DNA of 64,000 bases from Vibrio fortis (GTDB lineage: Bacteria > Pseudomonadota > Gammaproteobacteria > Enterobacterales > Vibrionaceae): contig NZ_JFFR01000020.1 in NCBI RefSeq assembly GCF_000695685.1, positions 62,001-126,000 of the forward strand, read 5' to 3'. The notes beneath the pieces were generated by a model, which worked only from the letters and a program-made list of their open reading frames with translations, ran no database searches and was not told the origin of the DNA. A program made the position numbers and the translations under genes. Below are positions 36,772 to 46,490 of the stretch, piece after piece (within the stretch, counting starts at the first letter, position 1; each line of letters begins with the position of its first letter).

Positions 36772-37289
36772 TATTAATAGGCGTCATAATCCTGACGCAC
36801 AAGAAACTATTGAAATAACAAAACGACATGCCATTTATTTACTATCTTGTTAGGGGCTAGATGGTTACGATCAAAACGTGATTTCGGTTCAGAGATTGCG
36901 TTAAAATTTTTCCTTTTGCTTGATAATGGTCTCTATTTGTTATGGGTGTCACATTTTTTTTCCAAATTGACGAGTAACAGTTTCTACTTGGGAGGGTTAG
37001 AAAAGAAAGACTGATTGCTCTCGCTCGAGATCGCTTAATCAACTAACGGATTCTCACTCAGCCTTCCGATGCTAATATTTAACAGTATTTCACTACATAT
37101 AAAGTTATCAGATGTTCATTTTGAAACGTTGTCGTCAAAATTAATGTCATTATCGCCTGAGGCTGATCTACAACTCTAACGGCTAAGTCAGTTCTTTTAC
37201 TCCTGTTCGATGACTTAGCAGTTCTTCGCTGTTTAGAAGCAACTAAATTTCTTTTTAGCATCACGATAATTGTTGTATTTCAAAGTGCG
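36772..37289. other. Island intergenic stretch with no supported gene
   Basis: This 518-base AT-rich gap between the EAL gene and the integrase shows only short frames on the minus strand (about 61 codons each, at 36857-37042 and 37079-37264). They lack good ribosome sites and family resemblance. It probably holds the promoter of the EAL-AraC pair. Confidence 0.5.
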
Positions 37290-38504
37290 CTAGCTCAGCG
37301 CAATACCTGTTCGAGTTGCATCAACAATATGCTTGCTCCACCAAGCCATAAGATCTCTTCTACGTTCTAGGTAATCTGTTCGGCTATATGCACGATGTGT
37401 TTTGTTACCAATAAGGTGAGCGAGTGCTGATTCAATTAAAATGTAGTCGTGTCCAGCTGCATTGAGCGTTGAGCTAGCTATGGAGCGTAAACCATGGGAA
37501 ACTAACCGACCTCCAAACCCCATGCGTTTTAGAGCCATATTAGCTGTTTGACTATGCATTGGTTTTTTTGGATCTGTTGCCGACGGAAAAACATATTCGC
37601 TCTTTACTCTCATCGAGCTCATCACATTTAATAGAACGATGACTTCGTCCGTTAGAGGTATTCGGTGTTTTTTGCGTTTTTTCATCCTTTCTGCAGGTAT
37701 TGTCCAAACTCGACTTTCTAAATCGAATTCTGACCACTTGGCTCCAGCTGCTTCGTTTGGTCTGGTCATTGTATGTAGTTGAAACTTGATAAGGTTTCGT
37801 GTCGAACTCTTGATACTTGCTTCGCTTAAAGTTGCCATCAATTCGGGTAATTCGTGTGGCTCTAGCGCTTTCATATGCTCTTGTTGAGGCTTTTTAAAAG
37901 TAGCAAAAATATTGCTTATTGGATTGGCGTTAATTAAACCGCTGTGCATAGCGTACAGCATGACTTCATTTAGCCGTTGAGATAATCGTTTGAGTGTTTC
38001 TAAAGAACCTTTGGCTTCTACAACCCTTAGAGTTTGAATTACAGTCTGAGCTGTAACCATAGAGATAGGTTGTGAGCCCAAAGAAGGAAAAACATGTAGC
38101 TCAAGTGAACGCCAGATATCTTTCGCATAATCTTCGGTAACTGTTGATTTCTTTTGCTCCATCCATTGCTGTGAAACATTGAATAACGTGTGCTTATATA
38201 TAGCGTCGGCTTTTTCCTTTTCTTCTTTTTTGTGGTGTTTTGGATCAATGCTTAGTGCTACTAGCTCACGGTGACCTTCGGTTATTTTCCGTGCATTAGC
38301 TATTGATAGATCTGGGTACTTGCCTAAGGTTATATTGCTGCGTTTCCCTGTTGCTGGACTCTTGTATACGAAACGCCAAGATTTAGTTCCATTTGGCATT
38401 ATTCTAAGCTGCAAGCCTCGTCCATCACTGAGCAATTGCTCTTTGCCAGTTGGTTTTGTGCTTTTGACTTTTTTATCTGTCAGTTGAACTGCTGGTCTTG
38501 CCAT
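37290..38504 (-). CDS. int: P4-type tyrosine integrase of the ssrA island
   Basis: The 404-residue integrase starts with the arm-binding domain of P4-like integrases (LTDKKVKSTKPTGKEQLLSDGRGLQLRI). The catalytic domain shows the first arginine in MTRPNEAAGAKW, SHGLRSIASSTL with the H-x-x-R pair, and the late ALAHLIGNKTHRAYSRTDYL holding His and the nucleophilic tyrosine. All catalytic residues are present, so it looks active. Its start lies 174 bases from the right attachment repeat, the usual place. Confidence 0.95.
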   Translation of the reverse strand: MARPAVQLTDKKVKSTKPTGKEQLLSDGRGLQLRIMPNGTKSWRFVYKSPATGKRSNITLGKYPDLSIANARKITEGHRELVALSIDPKHHKKEEKEKADAIYKHTLFNVSQQWMEQKKSTVTEDYAKDIWRSLELHVFPSLGSQPISMVTAQTVIQTLRVVEAKGSLETLKRLSQRLNEVMLYAMHSGLINANPISNIFATFKKPQQEHMKALEPHELPELMATLSEASIKSSTRNLIKFQLHTMTRPNEAAGAKWSEFDLESRVWTIPAERMKKRKKHRIPLTDEVIVLLNVMSSMRVKSEYVFPSATDPKKPMHSQTANMALKRMGFGGRLVSHGLRSIASSTLNAAGHDYILIESALAHLIGNKTHRAYSRTDYLERRRDLMAWWSKHIVDATRTGIALS

Positions 38505-38514
38505 TTTAAACCTA

Positions 38515-38569
38515 TTTAGTACCCGAAATATCTTGGATGAGAGTATAGGGTAACTGGGCGGGTACTAAA
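38515..38569. repeat. Inverted GGGTACTAAA pair near the right attachment site
   Basis: TTTAGTACCC (38515-38524) and GGGTACTAAA (38560-38569) are inverted copies. A third copy occurs at 33077-33086 near the left end. They could be arm-type binding sites of the integrase. Confidence 0.5.
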
Positions 38570-38654
38570 AACGTGAGCAGATATGAGACGCGATGAGACA
38601 GAATAAGACAGGGGAGTGAGCTAAGTGATTGAATTTTTGATATTTTAGGTACAA

Positions 38655-38680
38655 AAAAGGCCACCCGAAGGTGGCCTTTT
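38655..38680. terminator. Hairpin at right island end, reads as tmRNA terminator
   Basis: AAGGCCACC and GGTGGCCTT pair around CGAA with A- and T-rich flanks. It lies just beyond the ssrA 3' end and may replace the native terminator now at 32948. Confidence 0.7.
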
Positions 38681-38703
38681 CCAAACGTTTGGTGGAGCTG
38701 GCG
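38678..38703. repeat. Right 26-bp attachment repeat of ssrA island
   Basis: Identical to 32975-33000. Bases 38690-38703 are the last 14 of the tmRNA gene, so the island leaves the tmRNA sequence whole. Confidence 0.92.
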
Positions 38704-39056
38704 GGAGTTGAACCCGCGTCCAGAAACCATTCATCCTTGGCACTACATGCTTAGTCGATCTTTAAATTCACCAGTAACCTGCGAACCGACACGCTAGTTA
38801 AAGGCTAACCTGAATTATAATTCGCCGTTCATCTCTCAGGTGGGAAAATCCGGGCTAGCGCGTTTGGGTTTGATCTCTCGTTATTCCCCGTCTTACGTGC
38901 GGAAGCTAGGGCGAGAGAGCTCTGAGCAGGTTATTAAGCTGCTAGTGCGTAGTTTTCGTCGTTTGCGACTATTTTTTTGCGGCTTTTTACGTGGCCAACC
39001 GCCCCACGGCATGCACCTCAGACTGCAAAATTCCTGTCGAATCCTAAATCAGCCCC
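38690..39056 (-). ncRNA. ssrA: Transfer-messenger RNA (tmRNA)
   Basis: tmRNA frees stalled ribosomes and tags the unfinished protein with help from SmpB. The 5' end reads GGGGCTGATTTAGGATTCGA and the 3' end CGGGTTCAACTCCCGCC followed by AGCTCCACCA, which pair as the tRNA-like part. The tag frame runs from 38966 down to 38934 and codes for ANDENYALAA then TAA TAA. A promoter with TAGACA (39092-39097) and TACTAT (39070-39075), 16 bases apart, stands upstream. The 367-base length is normal. Its 3' end is the island's attachment site. Confidence 0.97.
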
Positions 39057-39123
39057 AAAGTGTTCTTGCATAGTACCAGAAAAGCTATGCCTGTCTAGCA
39101 CTGTGCGGTTCAAGTGCTCAAGA

Positions 39124-39609
39124 TTAACGCAAATTACTCTTCATAATTCGTGCTTTATCGCGAGCCCAATCTTTTTCTTTCATATCAGTACGTTTGTCGT
39201 GCAGCTTCTTACCTTTTGCTACGCCAATTTTGATTTTCGCCCAAGAGCGAGACCAGTATAGCGACGTTGCAACTAGCGTCATGCCTTCACGGTTAATACG
39301 ACCGAATAGGTTGTCGAGCTCTTTTCTCGACATTAGGAGTTTACGGACACGTGTTGGGTTCGCGACAATGTGCGTACTTGCTTGTGTTAGTGGAGTGATA
39401 GTCATGCCACTGATGAATGCTTCACCGTCTCGGATGTAGACGTAGCTTTCTGCGATGTTCGTTTTGCCTTCACGTAGGGATTTTACTTCCCAGCCTTGTA
39501 GCTCAAGCCCCGCTTCAATCTCATCGTCGATGAAATATTCGTGGCGAGCTTTCTTATTTAGCGCAATGGTATTACTACCCGCTTTTGATTTTGATTTTTT
39601 CTTTGCCAT
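39124..39609 (-). CDS. smpB: SsrA-binding protein SmpB
   Basis: SmpB binds tmRNA and carries it into stalled ribosomes. The 161-residue protein has [31 protein letters not shown], the RNA-binding core GKKLHDKR and a basic C-terminal tail ([13 protein letters not shown]) that enters the mRNA channel. It sits 67 bases upstream of ssrA on the same strand. Confidence 0.96.
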   Translation of the reverse strand: MAKKKSKSKAGSNTIALNKKARHEYFIDDEIEAGLELQGWEVKSLREGKTNIAESYVYIRDGEAFISGMTITPLTQASTHIVANPTRVRKLLMSRKELDNLFGRINREGMTLVATSLYWSRSWAKIKIGVAKGKKLHDKRTDMKEKDWARDKARIMKSNLR

Positions 39610-39727
39610 AATGGCCTCATTATACGGATTGCGCGAAAGATGGGGAATCCTTTTTATTTGCGCTCTGGCTCAATACCATTAAAATTGTGGTTTGTTTAAT
39701 GTAACGCTGTCTTTAACAGGAGTCTAT

Positions 39728-40156
39728 ATGCCAAAGGTTACTCGTTCAGCATTAGTATCATTTAGTGCTGACCAGATGTTTGACTTGGTCAATGATGTTG
39801 CTCGTTATCCTGAGTTTTTGCCGGGTTGTTCTGGTTCTCGTGTGATCGAATCTTCAGATTCAGCAATGGTGGCTTCGGTTGATGTATCGAAAGCTGGTAT
39901 TAGCAAAACATTTACAACATCAAATCGCCTCGCGGAAGGTGCAGAGATTTTAATGGAGCTGGTGGACGGCCCATTTAAGAAGCTGCAGGGCGGTTGGTAC
40001 TTTACTCCTTTGGACGATCAAGCGTGCAAAGTGGAACTTAAGCTTGAGTTTGAATTCTCGAGCCGCATGATTGAAATGGCCTTCGGCAAGATCTTCAATG
40101 AGCTCACCAGCAATATGGTGAACGCATTTACTCAGCGTGCGAAGCAGGTGTACTAA
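39728..40156 (+). CDS. ratA: RatA-type START-domain protein
   Basis: The 142-residue protein belongs to the polyketide cyclase/CoQ10-binding START fold family (E. coli RatA/PasT), reported both to block 70S assembly and to relate to ubiquinone binding. Visible blocks are [22 protein letters not shown] and [13 protein letters not shown], and the end [11 protein letters not shown]. The ATG at 39728 is preferred to the frame start at 39692. rnfH follows after 2 bases. Confidence 0.92.
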   Translation: MPKVTRSALVSFSADQMFDLVNDVARYPEFLPGCSGSRVIESSDSAMVASVDVSKAGISKTFTTSNRLAEGAEILMELVDGPFKKLQGGWYFTPLDDQACKVELKLEFEFSSRMIEMAFGKIFNELTSNMVNAFTQRAKQVY

Positions 40157-40158
40157 GC

Positions 40159-40467
40159 ATGAGTATTGAATCAGACATGATCCACGTTGAAGTGGTTTAC
40201 GCTCTGCCACATGAGCAGCGTGTATTTACACTGGTGGTGAACAAGAACGCGACGGTAGAAGAGATCATCGGCCAGTCTGGCGTACTTGAGCTTTATCCTG
40301 AGATAGACCTATCTAAGAATAAAGTCGGCGTATACAGCCGCAATGTGAAGCTCGATGCCACGGTTCGCGATAAAGACCGTATTGAGATTTACCGTGCACT
40401 GCTGGCCGATCCAAAAGAGATTCGTCGTAAGCGTGCTGAGCAAGCAAAAGCGGCCGCGACCAAGTAA
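40159..40467 (+). CDS. rnfH: RnfH/RatB-family ubiquitin-like protein
   Basis: This 102-residue beta-grasp protein starts two bases after the ratA stop and is its usual partner. Visible blocks are [30 protein letters not shown] and the end [25 protein letters not shown]. Some call the pair a toxin-antitoxin system; evidence in the literature is mixed. Confidence 0.92.
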   Translation: MSIESDMIHVEVVYALPHEQRVFTLVVNKNATVEEIIGQSGVLELYPEIDLSKNKVGVYSRNVKLDATVRDKDRIEIYRALLADPKEIRRKRAEQAKAAATK

Positions 40468-40488
40468 TTCGTTATACGTTCAAATAGC

Positions 40489-40516
40489 AAAAAGCCTGCA
40501 GTGCTGCAGGCTTTTT
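40489..40516. terminator. Bidirectional terminator between rnfH and bamE
   Basis: AAAAAGCCTGCAG and CTGCAGGCTTTTT form a perfect stem around a 2-base TG loop (or a shorter stem with a larger loop). Confidence 0.85.
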
Positions 40517-40539
40517 AGTATCTGGGGCATTTAGCGGTT

Positions 40540-40899
40540 TTATCGAAGGCTTTCGAAAAACTCATCACTCGCTTCAAAATCACCGTTGATGGTTACCAGT
40601 GTGCCTGTCGCGTCAAAGTTAACAATCAGGTTCTTCTGGATCGGAGCTTCGTGGCCTTTTTGGTGATGGTAAATGTAGTACCAAGTGTCTGGGTAGCCGT
40701 TTTCAATCAGCATTGGTGAGCCCATAACGTAACGAACTTGTGTCTTAGTCATACCAAATTTCAGTTGGTCGACAGCTTCTTGTTCAACGTAGTTACCCTG
40801 GTTGATGTCAATTCGATAAACCAACTTTTCTAATAGAGAACAACCGGTCAACATTGTTAGTGCAAGTGGAACTGCAACTAACCACTTCTTAATTCGCAT
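40540..40899 (-). CDS. bamE: Outer-membrane assembly lipoprotein BamE
   Basis: BamE is a lipoprotein of the BAM complex that inserts beta-barrels in the outer membrane. The 119-residue protein has a lipobox [33 protein letters not shown] and DTWYYIYHH, all hallmarks. The start at 40899 gives a normal signal peptide; the frame upstream to 41025 is not part of it. Confidence 0.94.
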   Translation of the reverse strand: MRIKKWLVAVPLALTMLTGCSLLEKLVYRIDINQGNYVEQEAVDQLKFGMTKTQVRYVMGSPMLIENGYPDTWYYIYHHQKGHEAPIQKNLIVNFDATGTLVTINGDFEASDEFFESLR

Positions 40900-41066
40900 A
40901 GTCTGAGATCTTTCTTCGCTAAAATACTGCCTGATAATAAACAAGCTCCAGCAAGAAGTAAAAAGCTCCTTGCGCTTTGAACTTAATATGACTGGCAATT
41001 TTGAAATAAGTTGCAAAATTGCCAATCTTTTTCAGAAAACTATCAGGTATTTGGCGAAAGTTTAAT

Positions 41067-42731
41067 CTAAGCGGCGATTAACAGCTCTTTTGCGTTAGCG
41101 AGCGTTGAATCCGTGATCTGGCTACCACCAAGCAATCTTGCAAGCTCAGAGATACGCTGTTGCTCATCAAGCGTGTGCATTTGTGTCTCTGTTTTTCCTG
41201 CTTTAGTGCTCTTAGCAACGAACAGTTGTTGATGACCACAACCTGCAACTTGAGGCAAGTGAGTCACACACATGACTTGTGTCGATTCACCTAGAGTTCG
41301 CAGCATTTTGCCAACGACCGCAGCCGTTGGGCCACTGATACCAACATCGACTTCATCGAAGATCAGGCTAGGGGTATCGACTTTCTGAGCGGTGATTACC
41401 TGAATTGCTAATGAGATACGCGATAGCTCACCACCAGAGGCCACTTTAGCAATTGGTTGCATTGGTTGCCCTGGGTTGGTAGAAACAATAAAGGTCACGT
41501 TGTCCATACCCAGTGGCGATGGGTGAGTATTAGTGTTGTTTACCTCAATCGCGAACTGCGCTTTCTCCATGCTCAATTCGTGCATGCTTTGCGTGATCAG
41601 TTTGTTGAGCTCTTTGGCGTAGCGCACGCGAGACTTATGCAGCTTCTCCGCCTTAGCAACAAAACCTTGGTAGTGCTGTTCAACTTCGTTAGCCAGCTCA
41701 TCCAGTTTTTCATCAGAGCAATCGAGGTCTTCAATTTGCTGAAGAAGATCTTGGTGATGCTTATATAGCTCTTCTGGCAATACGTGATGTTTGCGTGACA
41801 TCGACATGACTTTTGAGAAGCGCTCTTCGACAAATGCCATACGACCTGGGTCGACATCGATGCTATCAAGGTAAGTTCTTAGCTCGCTGTTGGTCTCTTC
41901 AATTTGAATGATGGCTTCAGAGAGCATGTTCGGTAACTCAGCCAGCCTTTCATCCAGTTCAGCCAGCTGAATTAGGGAGTGATTGGCTGATTGCAGAATA
42001 CCAAGCGCATTAACTTCTTCACCTTCGTAAATAAGCTCGATAGCTTGCTGACAGGTTGATGCAAGCTCACCACTGTTGGATAGGCGTTTGTGCTCTTGTT
42101 CAAGCTCTTCATATTCTTCCTCCCCAAGTGAGAGTTCGTTCAGCTCTTTGATTTGGTACTCAAGCAGTTGTTTCTGTGCTTGGTTCTGTTGGCTGTTGTC
42201 ACGCAGCTCTTTTAGGTGGTTATCTGCATGACGCCAAGTTTGGTAAGCGTTGCGAGTCGACTTTAGCAGGTTAAGGTGGCCTGCATATTGGTCAAGCATC
42301 GCCATCTGGTAGTCGCTTTTCATCAACTGATGGTGTGCGTGCTGACCGTGGATATTAATAAGCAGCTGCCCTAATGATTTTAGTTGTGAGAGCGGAACAG
42401 GGCTGCCATTAATGAAGGCACGCGAACGGCCTTCTTTTGAGATGGTACGGCGAAGAATACATTCGCTGCCATCTAGTAGCTCGTTATCTTCTAGCCAACG
42501 AGTCGCATGTAAGTTGTTATCCAGTAAAAATGCGGCGCTGACTTCGGTTTTCTCTTCACCTTGTCGCACCATGCCTGCATCAGCTCTACCACCAAGGCAT
42601 AAGCCCAACGCATCGATAGCAATAGATTTACCCGCACCCGTTTCACCGGTGATGGTTGTCATGCCTTTAGAAAGTTCTAGCTGTAAAGACTTAACAATAG
42701 CGAAATTATTAACACTTAGATGAGCCAGCAT
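41067..42731 (-). CDS. recN: DNA repair protein RecN
   Basis: RecN is an SMC-like ATPase used in double-strand break repair and is SOS-induced. The 554-residue protein has Walker [15 protein letters not shown] near residue 35, a coiled-coil middle rich in Q, E and L, the ABC signature [15 protein letters not shown], and Walker [14 protein letters not shown]. LexA boxes lie before its start. Confidence 0.96.
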   Translation of the reverse strand: MLAHLSVNNFAIVKSLQLELSKGMTTITGETGAGKSIAIDALGLCLGGRADAGMVRQGEEKTEVSAAFLLDNNLHATRWLEDNELLDGSECILRRTISKEGRSRAFINGSPVPLSQLKSLGQLLINIHGQHAHHQLMKSDYQMAMLDQYAGHLNLLKSTRNAYQTWRHADNHLKELRDNSQQNQAQKQLLEYQIKELNELSLGEEEYEELEQEHKRLSNSGELASTCQQAIELIYEGEEVNALGILQSANHSLIQLAELDERLAELPNMLSEAIIQIEETNSELRTYLDSIDVDPGRMAFVEERFSKVMSMSRKHHVLPEELYKHHQDLLQQIEDLDCSDEKLDELANEVEQHYQGFVAKAEKLHKSRVRYAKELNKLITQSMHELSMEKAQFAIEVNNTNTHPSPLGMDNVTFIVSTNPGQPMQPIAKVASGGELSRISLAIQVITAQKVDTPSLIFDEVDVGISGPTAAVVGKMLRTLGESTQVMCVTHLPQVAGCGHQQLFVAKSTKAGKTETQMHTLDEQQRISELARLLGGSQITDSTLANAKELLIAA

Positions 42732-42741
42732 TTTTATTTAC

Positions 42742-42797
42742 CTGTATAACTGAACAATACTGTATATAAGTTCAGTATATACTGTTTCTTTATACAG
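42742..42797. promoter_or_regulatory. LexA (SOS) boxes upstream of recN
   Basis: CTGTATATAAGTTCAG (42760-42775) and CTGTTTCTTTATACAG (42782-42797) fit the LexA pattern CTGT-N8-ACAG, the second exactly, the first with one change. CTGTATAACTGAACAA (42742-42757) is a weaker third site. Multiple boxes are usual for recN. Confidence 0.85.
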
Positions 42798-42887
42798 TAA
42801 AGTGAACAGGTGAATATTTTTTGTGAGTTCGATCAAATCAAACTTCGTTTGTAGGTGCCTGATATTGATGTCTATTTGCGAAAACAG

Positions 42888-42919
42888 ATTCCAGACAACT
42901 CGTCCTTCGGTTCTGGAAT
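42888..42919. repeat. Short intergenic palindrome ATTCCAGA/TCTGGAAT
   Basis: ATTCCAGA and TCTGGAAT pair over 8 bp with a GTCCTTCGG loop region between. It resembles the GGAATGACG-type palindromes scattered in vibrio genomes; no gene is inside. Confidence 0.45.
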
Positions 42920-42970
42920 GACGGTGTGAACAAGGCTTATAAGGCGAGGGACTGTATGGGTTTCAAGCAA

Positions 42971-43001
42971 TAAAAAAGGCTGGCATCTCGCCAACCTTTC
43001 A
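42971..43001 (-). terminator. Terminator after nadK
   Basis: On the minus strand AAAGGTTGGC and GCCAGCCTTT pair with one mismatch around GAGAT and are followed by a T-tract, ending nadK. Confidence 0.75.
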
Positions 43002-43017
43002 CTTTTTTGGTGTGTGT

Positions 43018-43902
43018 TTAGAACAACTTACTCGACCAACCGAGTTTGTTTCGTAGCACGTGGTAGTAGCTGTAATCCTTAGGGTGGATCAGCTTAAGGA
43101 CGTTCGGGCTTTGGTAGATATGGATCTCGTCGCCCGGCGAAACTGGTAGAGAAATTTGGCCGTCACAGCTTACTTCTTGAGTGCCGCGATTGTCTGGGGA
43201 GACGATCAGTTTGATGTGGCGTTTGCCGTCAACGACCAAAGGTCGGCTCGATAGAGTGTGCGGGAACATCGGCACCAAAGAGATAGCATTCAAACTTGAA
43301 GACAGGATCGGGCCACCACCAGACAGTGAATAGGCAGTAGAGCCAGTCGGTGTTGATACGATCAAGCCATCTGAGCGTTGCGAGAAGGCGAAGCTATCAT
43401 CAATGTAGACTTCAAACTCGATCATGTGAGCCACTTGGCCGGGGTGGAGTACCGCTTCGTTAAGTGCTGCGTTGTGGCTTTTTATTTGGCCGTGGCGATG
43501 GATCTCGGTTTCAAGTAGGAATCGCTCTTCCTCCATGAACTCACCATTAAGTACATCAGTTAACGCTGATTGGAAATTCTCTGGGTTAAGGTCGGTCAAA
43601 AAGCCGAGGTTGCCACGGTTTACACCAATCACTGAGATATCGAATCGAGACAAGATTCGCGCAGCGCCAAGCATGTTGCCATCACCGCCTACAACCACCG
43701 CCAAATCTGCTCGCTTTCCGAGTTCGACTAAGCTAGAGAATCGTTCTTTAGGGATATCGTCTAAGATACTGGCTAATCTGTCGTCAACAAACACTTGATA
43801 GCCTTCAGCACTTAACCACTGATACAGCTCTCTATGAGTCTGAATTGCTTGTTGATCTCGAGGTTTACCAATGATGGCGATAACTTCAAATGGCTTTTTC
43901 AT
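43018..43902 (-). CDS. nadK: NAD kinase
   Basis: NadK phosphorylates NAD+ to NADP+ with ATP. The 294-residue protein shows [11 protein letters not shown], the [11 protein letters not shown] loop, and [17 protein letters not shown], the three main motifs. Length is normal. It is divergent from grpE, as in most gammaproteobacteria. Confidence 0.96.
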   Translation of the reverse strand: MKKPFEVIAIIGKPRDQQAIQTHRELYQWLSAEGYQVFVDDRLASILDDIPKERFSSLVELGKRADLAVVVGGDGNMLGAARILSRFDISVIGVNRGNLGFLTDLNPENFQSALTDVLNGEFMEEERFLLETEIHRHGQIKSHNAALNEAVLHPGQVAHMIEFEVYIDDSFAFSQRSDGLIVSTPTGSTAYSLSGGGPILSSSLNAISLVPMFPHTLSSRPLVVDGKRHIKLIVSPDNRGTQEVSCDGQISLPVSPGDEIHIYQSPNVLKLIHPKDYSYYHVLRNKLGWSSKLF

Positions 43903-43923
43903 AAGGTTTCCAAACGAATTAGG

Positions 43924-43951
43924 CTTGAATCAAAATTCTTCATCCCCATAA
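43924..43951 (+). promoter_or_regulatory. Sigma-32 type promoter of grpE
   Basis: CTTGAA (43924-43929), 14 bases, then CCCCATAA (43944-43951) fits the heat-shock promoter pattern. It stands 95 bases before the grpE start. Confidence 0.8.
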
Positions 43952-44045
43952 TAAAGGCAAGTTGAATGACTATGCGAGTGTTTTATATCAAATTGGGCGC
44001 TAATACGCCGCTCACTGGCATAGAAAACTGAATTCTGGAGATATC

Positions 44046-44627
44046 ATGAGCAACGAAGAAAACAAAGTAACGGAAGAAGAGCTAGATCAGATCATTGCTG
44101 AGGCAGAGAAAGTTGAAGCAGAAGCGCAAACTGAAGAAGCTGCTGACGAGCAAGAAGCAAAGATCGCTCAACTAGAAGCAGCTTTGTTGTCGAGCGAAGC
44201 GAAAGTAAAAGAGCAGCAAGATTCTGTTCTACGTGCGAAAGCTGAAGTTGAAAACATGCGCCGCCGTACTGAGCAAGAGATCGATAAAGCGCGTAAATTT
44301 GCTCTAAACAAGTTTGCTGAAGAGCTGCTACCAGTTATCGATAACCTAGAACGTGCAATGCAAGCTGCAGACGCTGACAACGAAGTGGTTAAGCCACTGT
44401 TTGAAGGTGTTGAGCTTACGCACAAAACGTTTGTAGACGTAGTGGCTAAGTTTGGTCTTAAAGAGATCAACCCTGAAGGCGAAGCATTCAACCCTGAGCT
44501 TCACCAAGCAATGTCGATTCAAGAGAGCCCAGATCACGAGCCAAACACAGTAATGTTCGTAATGCAGAAAGGCTACGAGCTAAACGGTCGTGTGATTCGT
44601 CCAGCAATGGTTATGGTTTCAAAATAA
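44046..44627 (+). CDS. grpE: Nucleotide exchange factor GrpE
   Basis: GrpE releases ADP from DnaK. The 193-residue protein has an acidic, coiled-coil N-terminal half (many E, A, K and Q) and the C-terminal beta domain with [41 protein letters not shown] sigma-32 type promoter precedes it and a hairpin terminator (44650-44676) follows. Confidence 0.96.
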   Translation: MSNEENKVTEEELDQIIAEAEKVEAEAQTEEAADEQEAKIAQLEAALLSSEAKVKEQQDSVLRAKAEVENMRRRTEQEIDKARKFALNKFAEELLPVIDNLERAMQAADADNEVVKPLFEGVELTHKTFVDVVAKFGLKEINPEGEAFNPELHQAMSIQESPDHEPNTVMFVMQKGYELNGRVIRPAMVMVSK

Positions 44628-44649
44628 ATCACTGAACCATGTGAAATAC

Positions 44650-44677
44650 AGAGAGAGGCTTCGGCCTCTCTTTTTTT
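44650..44677 (+). terminator. Terminator after grpE
   Basis: GAGAGGC and GCCTCTC pair around TTCG and are followed by seven T. Confidence 0.85.
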
Positions 44678-44950
44678 GTGTTTAAAACAGCGACAGGCCA
44701 ATAAATAGGCAAAAAAATCTTTTTGGGTATGTCGTTCTTTTTATTTTAGCGATTTCAGGTGGTTAGTGTAATATTTTATGAAACTAGTTGTTTTTAAATA
44801 ATTGCTCTGATGTCACATTTGTAATTAATATGTGAAATAATACTTTCAATTGTTATCTTGATATGTAAAATCTCCGGCCATATCGAGATATCACTCGTAT
44901 ATATAACTATAAAAGTACATTTTTCAAACATAACAGACTGGAGATAAACG

Positions 44951-46225
44951 ATGGATAAATCGCTCTCAAGTAAAATATTTGTAGGTTTGTTTGCCGGCCT
45001 ACTTATCGGTACTGCAATTCAGTACCTATTCAGCGGTATTGCGATCTTTGACACTTACCTACTTGGTGCTGCGGAAGGCGCTGGTGGTATGTTCGTTTCA
45101 CTAATTAAGCTTCTTGTTGTTCCACTTGTTTACGTATCTATCGTTTGCGGTATCGTTGAACTGAAAGATATCCGTTCATTTGGTCGTCTTGGTGGTAAAA
45201 CCTTTGCTCTTTACATTATCAACACCATCATCGCGATTTCTGCTGCACTAACTATCGGTTTGATCTTCCAACCGGGTGCGGGTGCTAGCCTAGCGGGTAC
45301 GGTTTCTGAGACGATTGCTCTAACAACAACTGAAACTCCAGACATCTTCTCTCTGGTTGTGAACATTGTTCCTAGCAACCCAGTACAAGCGTTCGCAAGC
45401 GGCGACATGCTTCAAATCATCTTCATGGCGATTCTAACTGGTCTTGCTATCCAAGCTCTTGATTCTCGTGGTGGCCCAGCTATCAAGACGTTCAAGATGG
45501 CTAACGAAATCATGATGAAGCTTATCGGTCTTGTAATGAGCCTAGCACCATACGGTGTATTCGCTCTTATGATTCAACTAGGCGCAACCCTTGACGCAAA
45601 CACACTAATGTCGGTAGCAGGTTACGTAGCACTTGTTGTTGCAATGCTAGTGTTCTGGATTTTCTTCTTCTACCCAGCAATGGTTGGTGCGTTCACAGGT
45701 ATTTCTCCAAAACAGTTCCTACGTGCAACTCGTGAGCAAATTCTTTTCTCACTATCTACTGCAAGCTCGAACGCGACAATCCCTGTAACAATGCGTACTC
45801 TTACTGAGAAGCTGAATGTTTCTAAATCTGTAGCGGGCTTCGGTGTACCACTAGGTGCAACAATGAACATGTCTGGTGTATCCATCTACATCGCACTAGC
45901 AACTATGTTCGTAGCTAACGCGTTTGGTCAGCCAATCAACACTGCAGACATCTTTACTCTTGGTCTAACTATCCTGCTACTGTCTATCGGTGCTGGTGGT
46001 GTTCCAGGTGGCGGTGTAGTAATGGTCGGTGTTCTATTGCACCAACTAGGTCTACCACCAGAAGGTCTAGCAATCGTTGCAGCTGTTGACCGTATTTGTG
46101 ACATGTTCTGTACTTCTTCTAACGTAGTTGGTGACACAGCAGTAAACACAATTGTTGCTAAGTCTGAAGACGAAATCGGTGTAGAAGCAGACAAAGAAGT
46201 TGAACTGAACAAAGCAGAAGCTTAA
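44951..46225 (+). CDS. Dicarboxylate/amino acid:cation symporter (DAACS family)
   Basis: The 424-residue inner-membrane protein belongs to the glutamate/aspartate/serine symporter family. Landmarks are FVSLIKLLVVPLVYVSIVCGI near residue 48-68, the serine-rich reentrant loop STASSNATIPVTMRTL, the NMSG substrate motif, and GAGGVPGGGVVMVGVLL. The exact substrate (glutamate, aspartate, serine or a dicarboxylate) is not decided by these motifs. An ATG with GGAGAT in front is the start. The gap of 323 bases upstream is AT-rich with no other gene. Confidence 0.9.
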   Translation: MDKSLSSKIFVGLFAGLLIGTAIQYLFSGIAIFDTYLLGAAEGAGGMFVSLIKLLVVPLVYVSIVCGIVELKDIRSFGRLGGKTFALYIINTIIAISAALTIGLIFQPGAGASLAGTVSETIALTTTETPDIFSLVVNIVPSNPVQAFASGDMLQIIFMAILTGLAIQALDSRGGPAIKTFKMANEIMMKLIGLVMSLAPYGVFALMIQLGATLDANTLMSVAGYVALVVAMLVFWIFFFYPAMVGAFTGISPKQFLRATREQILFSLSTASSNATIPVTMRTLTEKLNVSKSVAGFGVPLGATMNMSGVSIYIALATMFVANAFGQPINTADIFTLGLTILLLSIGAGGVPGGGVVMVGVLLHQLGLPPEGLAIVAAVDRICDMFCTSSNVVGDTAVNTIVAKSEDEIGVEADKEVELNKAEA

Positions 46226-46252
46226 TCAGAAAACTCTCAACTAAATCCTAAT

Positions 46253-46281
46253 AGCGAGGCCCAGTGCCTCGCTTTTTTTCG
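46253..46281 (+). terminator. Terminator after DAACS symporter gene
   Basis: AGCGAGGC and GCCTCGCT form a perfect stem with a short loop, then a T-tract. Confidence 0.85.
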
Positions 46282-46490
46282 TCTGCAGTTTGCCAATAGA
46301 AGCGGTGCGATAGTGAGCTGAAAATCTGAATAGAGATTAAGGTAAGGAAAGACCATTCGTCAGTTTTGTGAATGACAACATCAAAATTATTCACGGTTCT
46401 GTAAATATCTAAGATTGATCACATATAATAATACAATAGCATTTTATATTCTCTGGCAACCTACATTCAGACGACATTAAGGAAAATAAA

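Larger units (their letters stand above)
32975..38703. mobile_element. 5.7-kb integrative element inserted in the tmRNA gene
   Basis: The element is bounded by 26-bp direct repeats at 32975-33000 and 38678-38703, the right copy being the intact ssrA 3' end. Inside are an integrase next to the right end, an AlpA regulator, an HUH-like replication protein, an RHH-like protein, and an EAL-AraC pair, all visibly more AT-rich than the flanking genes. No capsid, packaging or conjugation gene is present. It looks like a small satellite or integrative element carrying regulatory cargo. Confidence 0.88.

Noticed and set aside
36857..37264. Two minus-strand frames of about 61 codons in the island
   Set aside because: No ribosome sites, no family resemblance, and composition like the AT-rich non-coding DNA around them.
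39692..40467. ratA-rnfH as a mobile toxin-antitoxin module
   Set aside because: The pair is in its normal core position next to smpB and bamE, so it is ordinary chromosomal content here.
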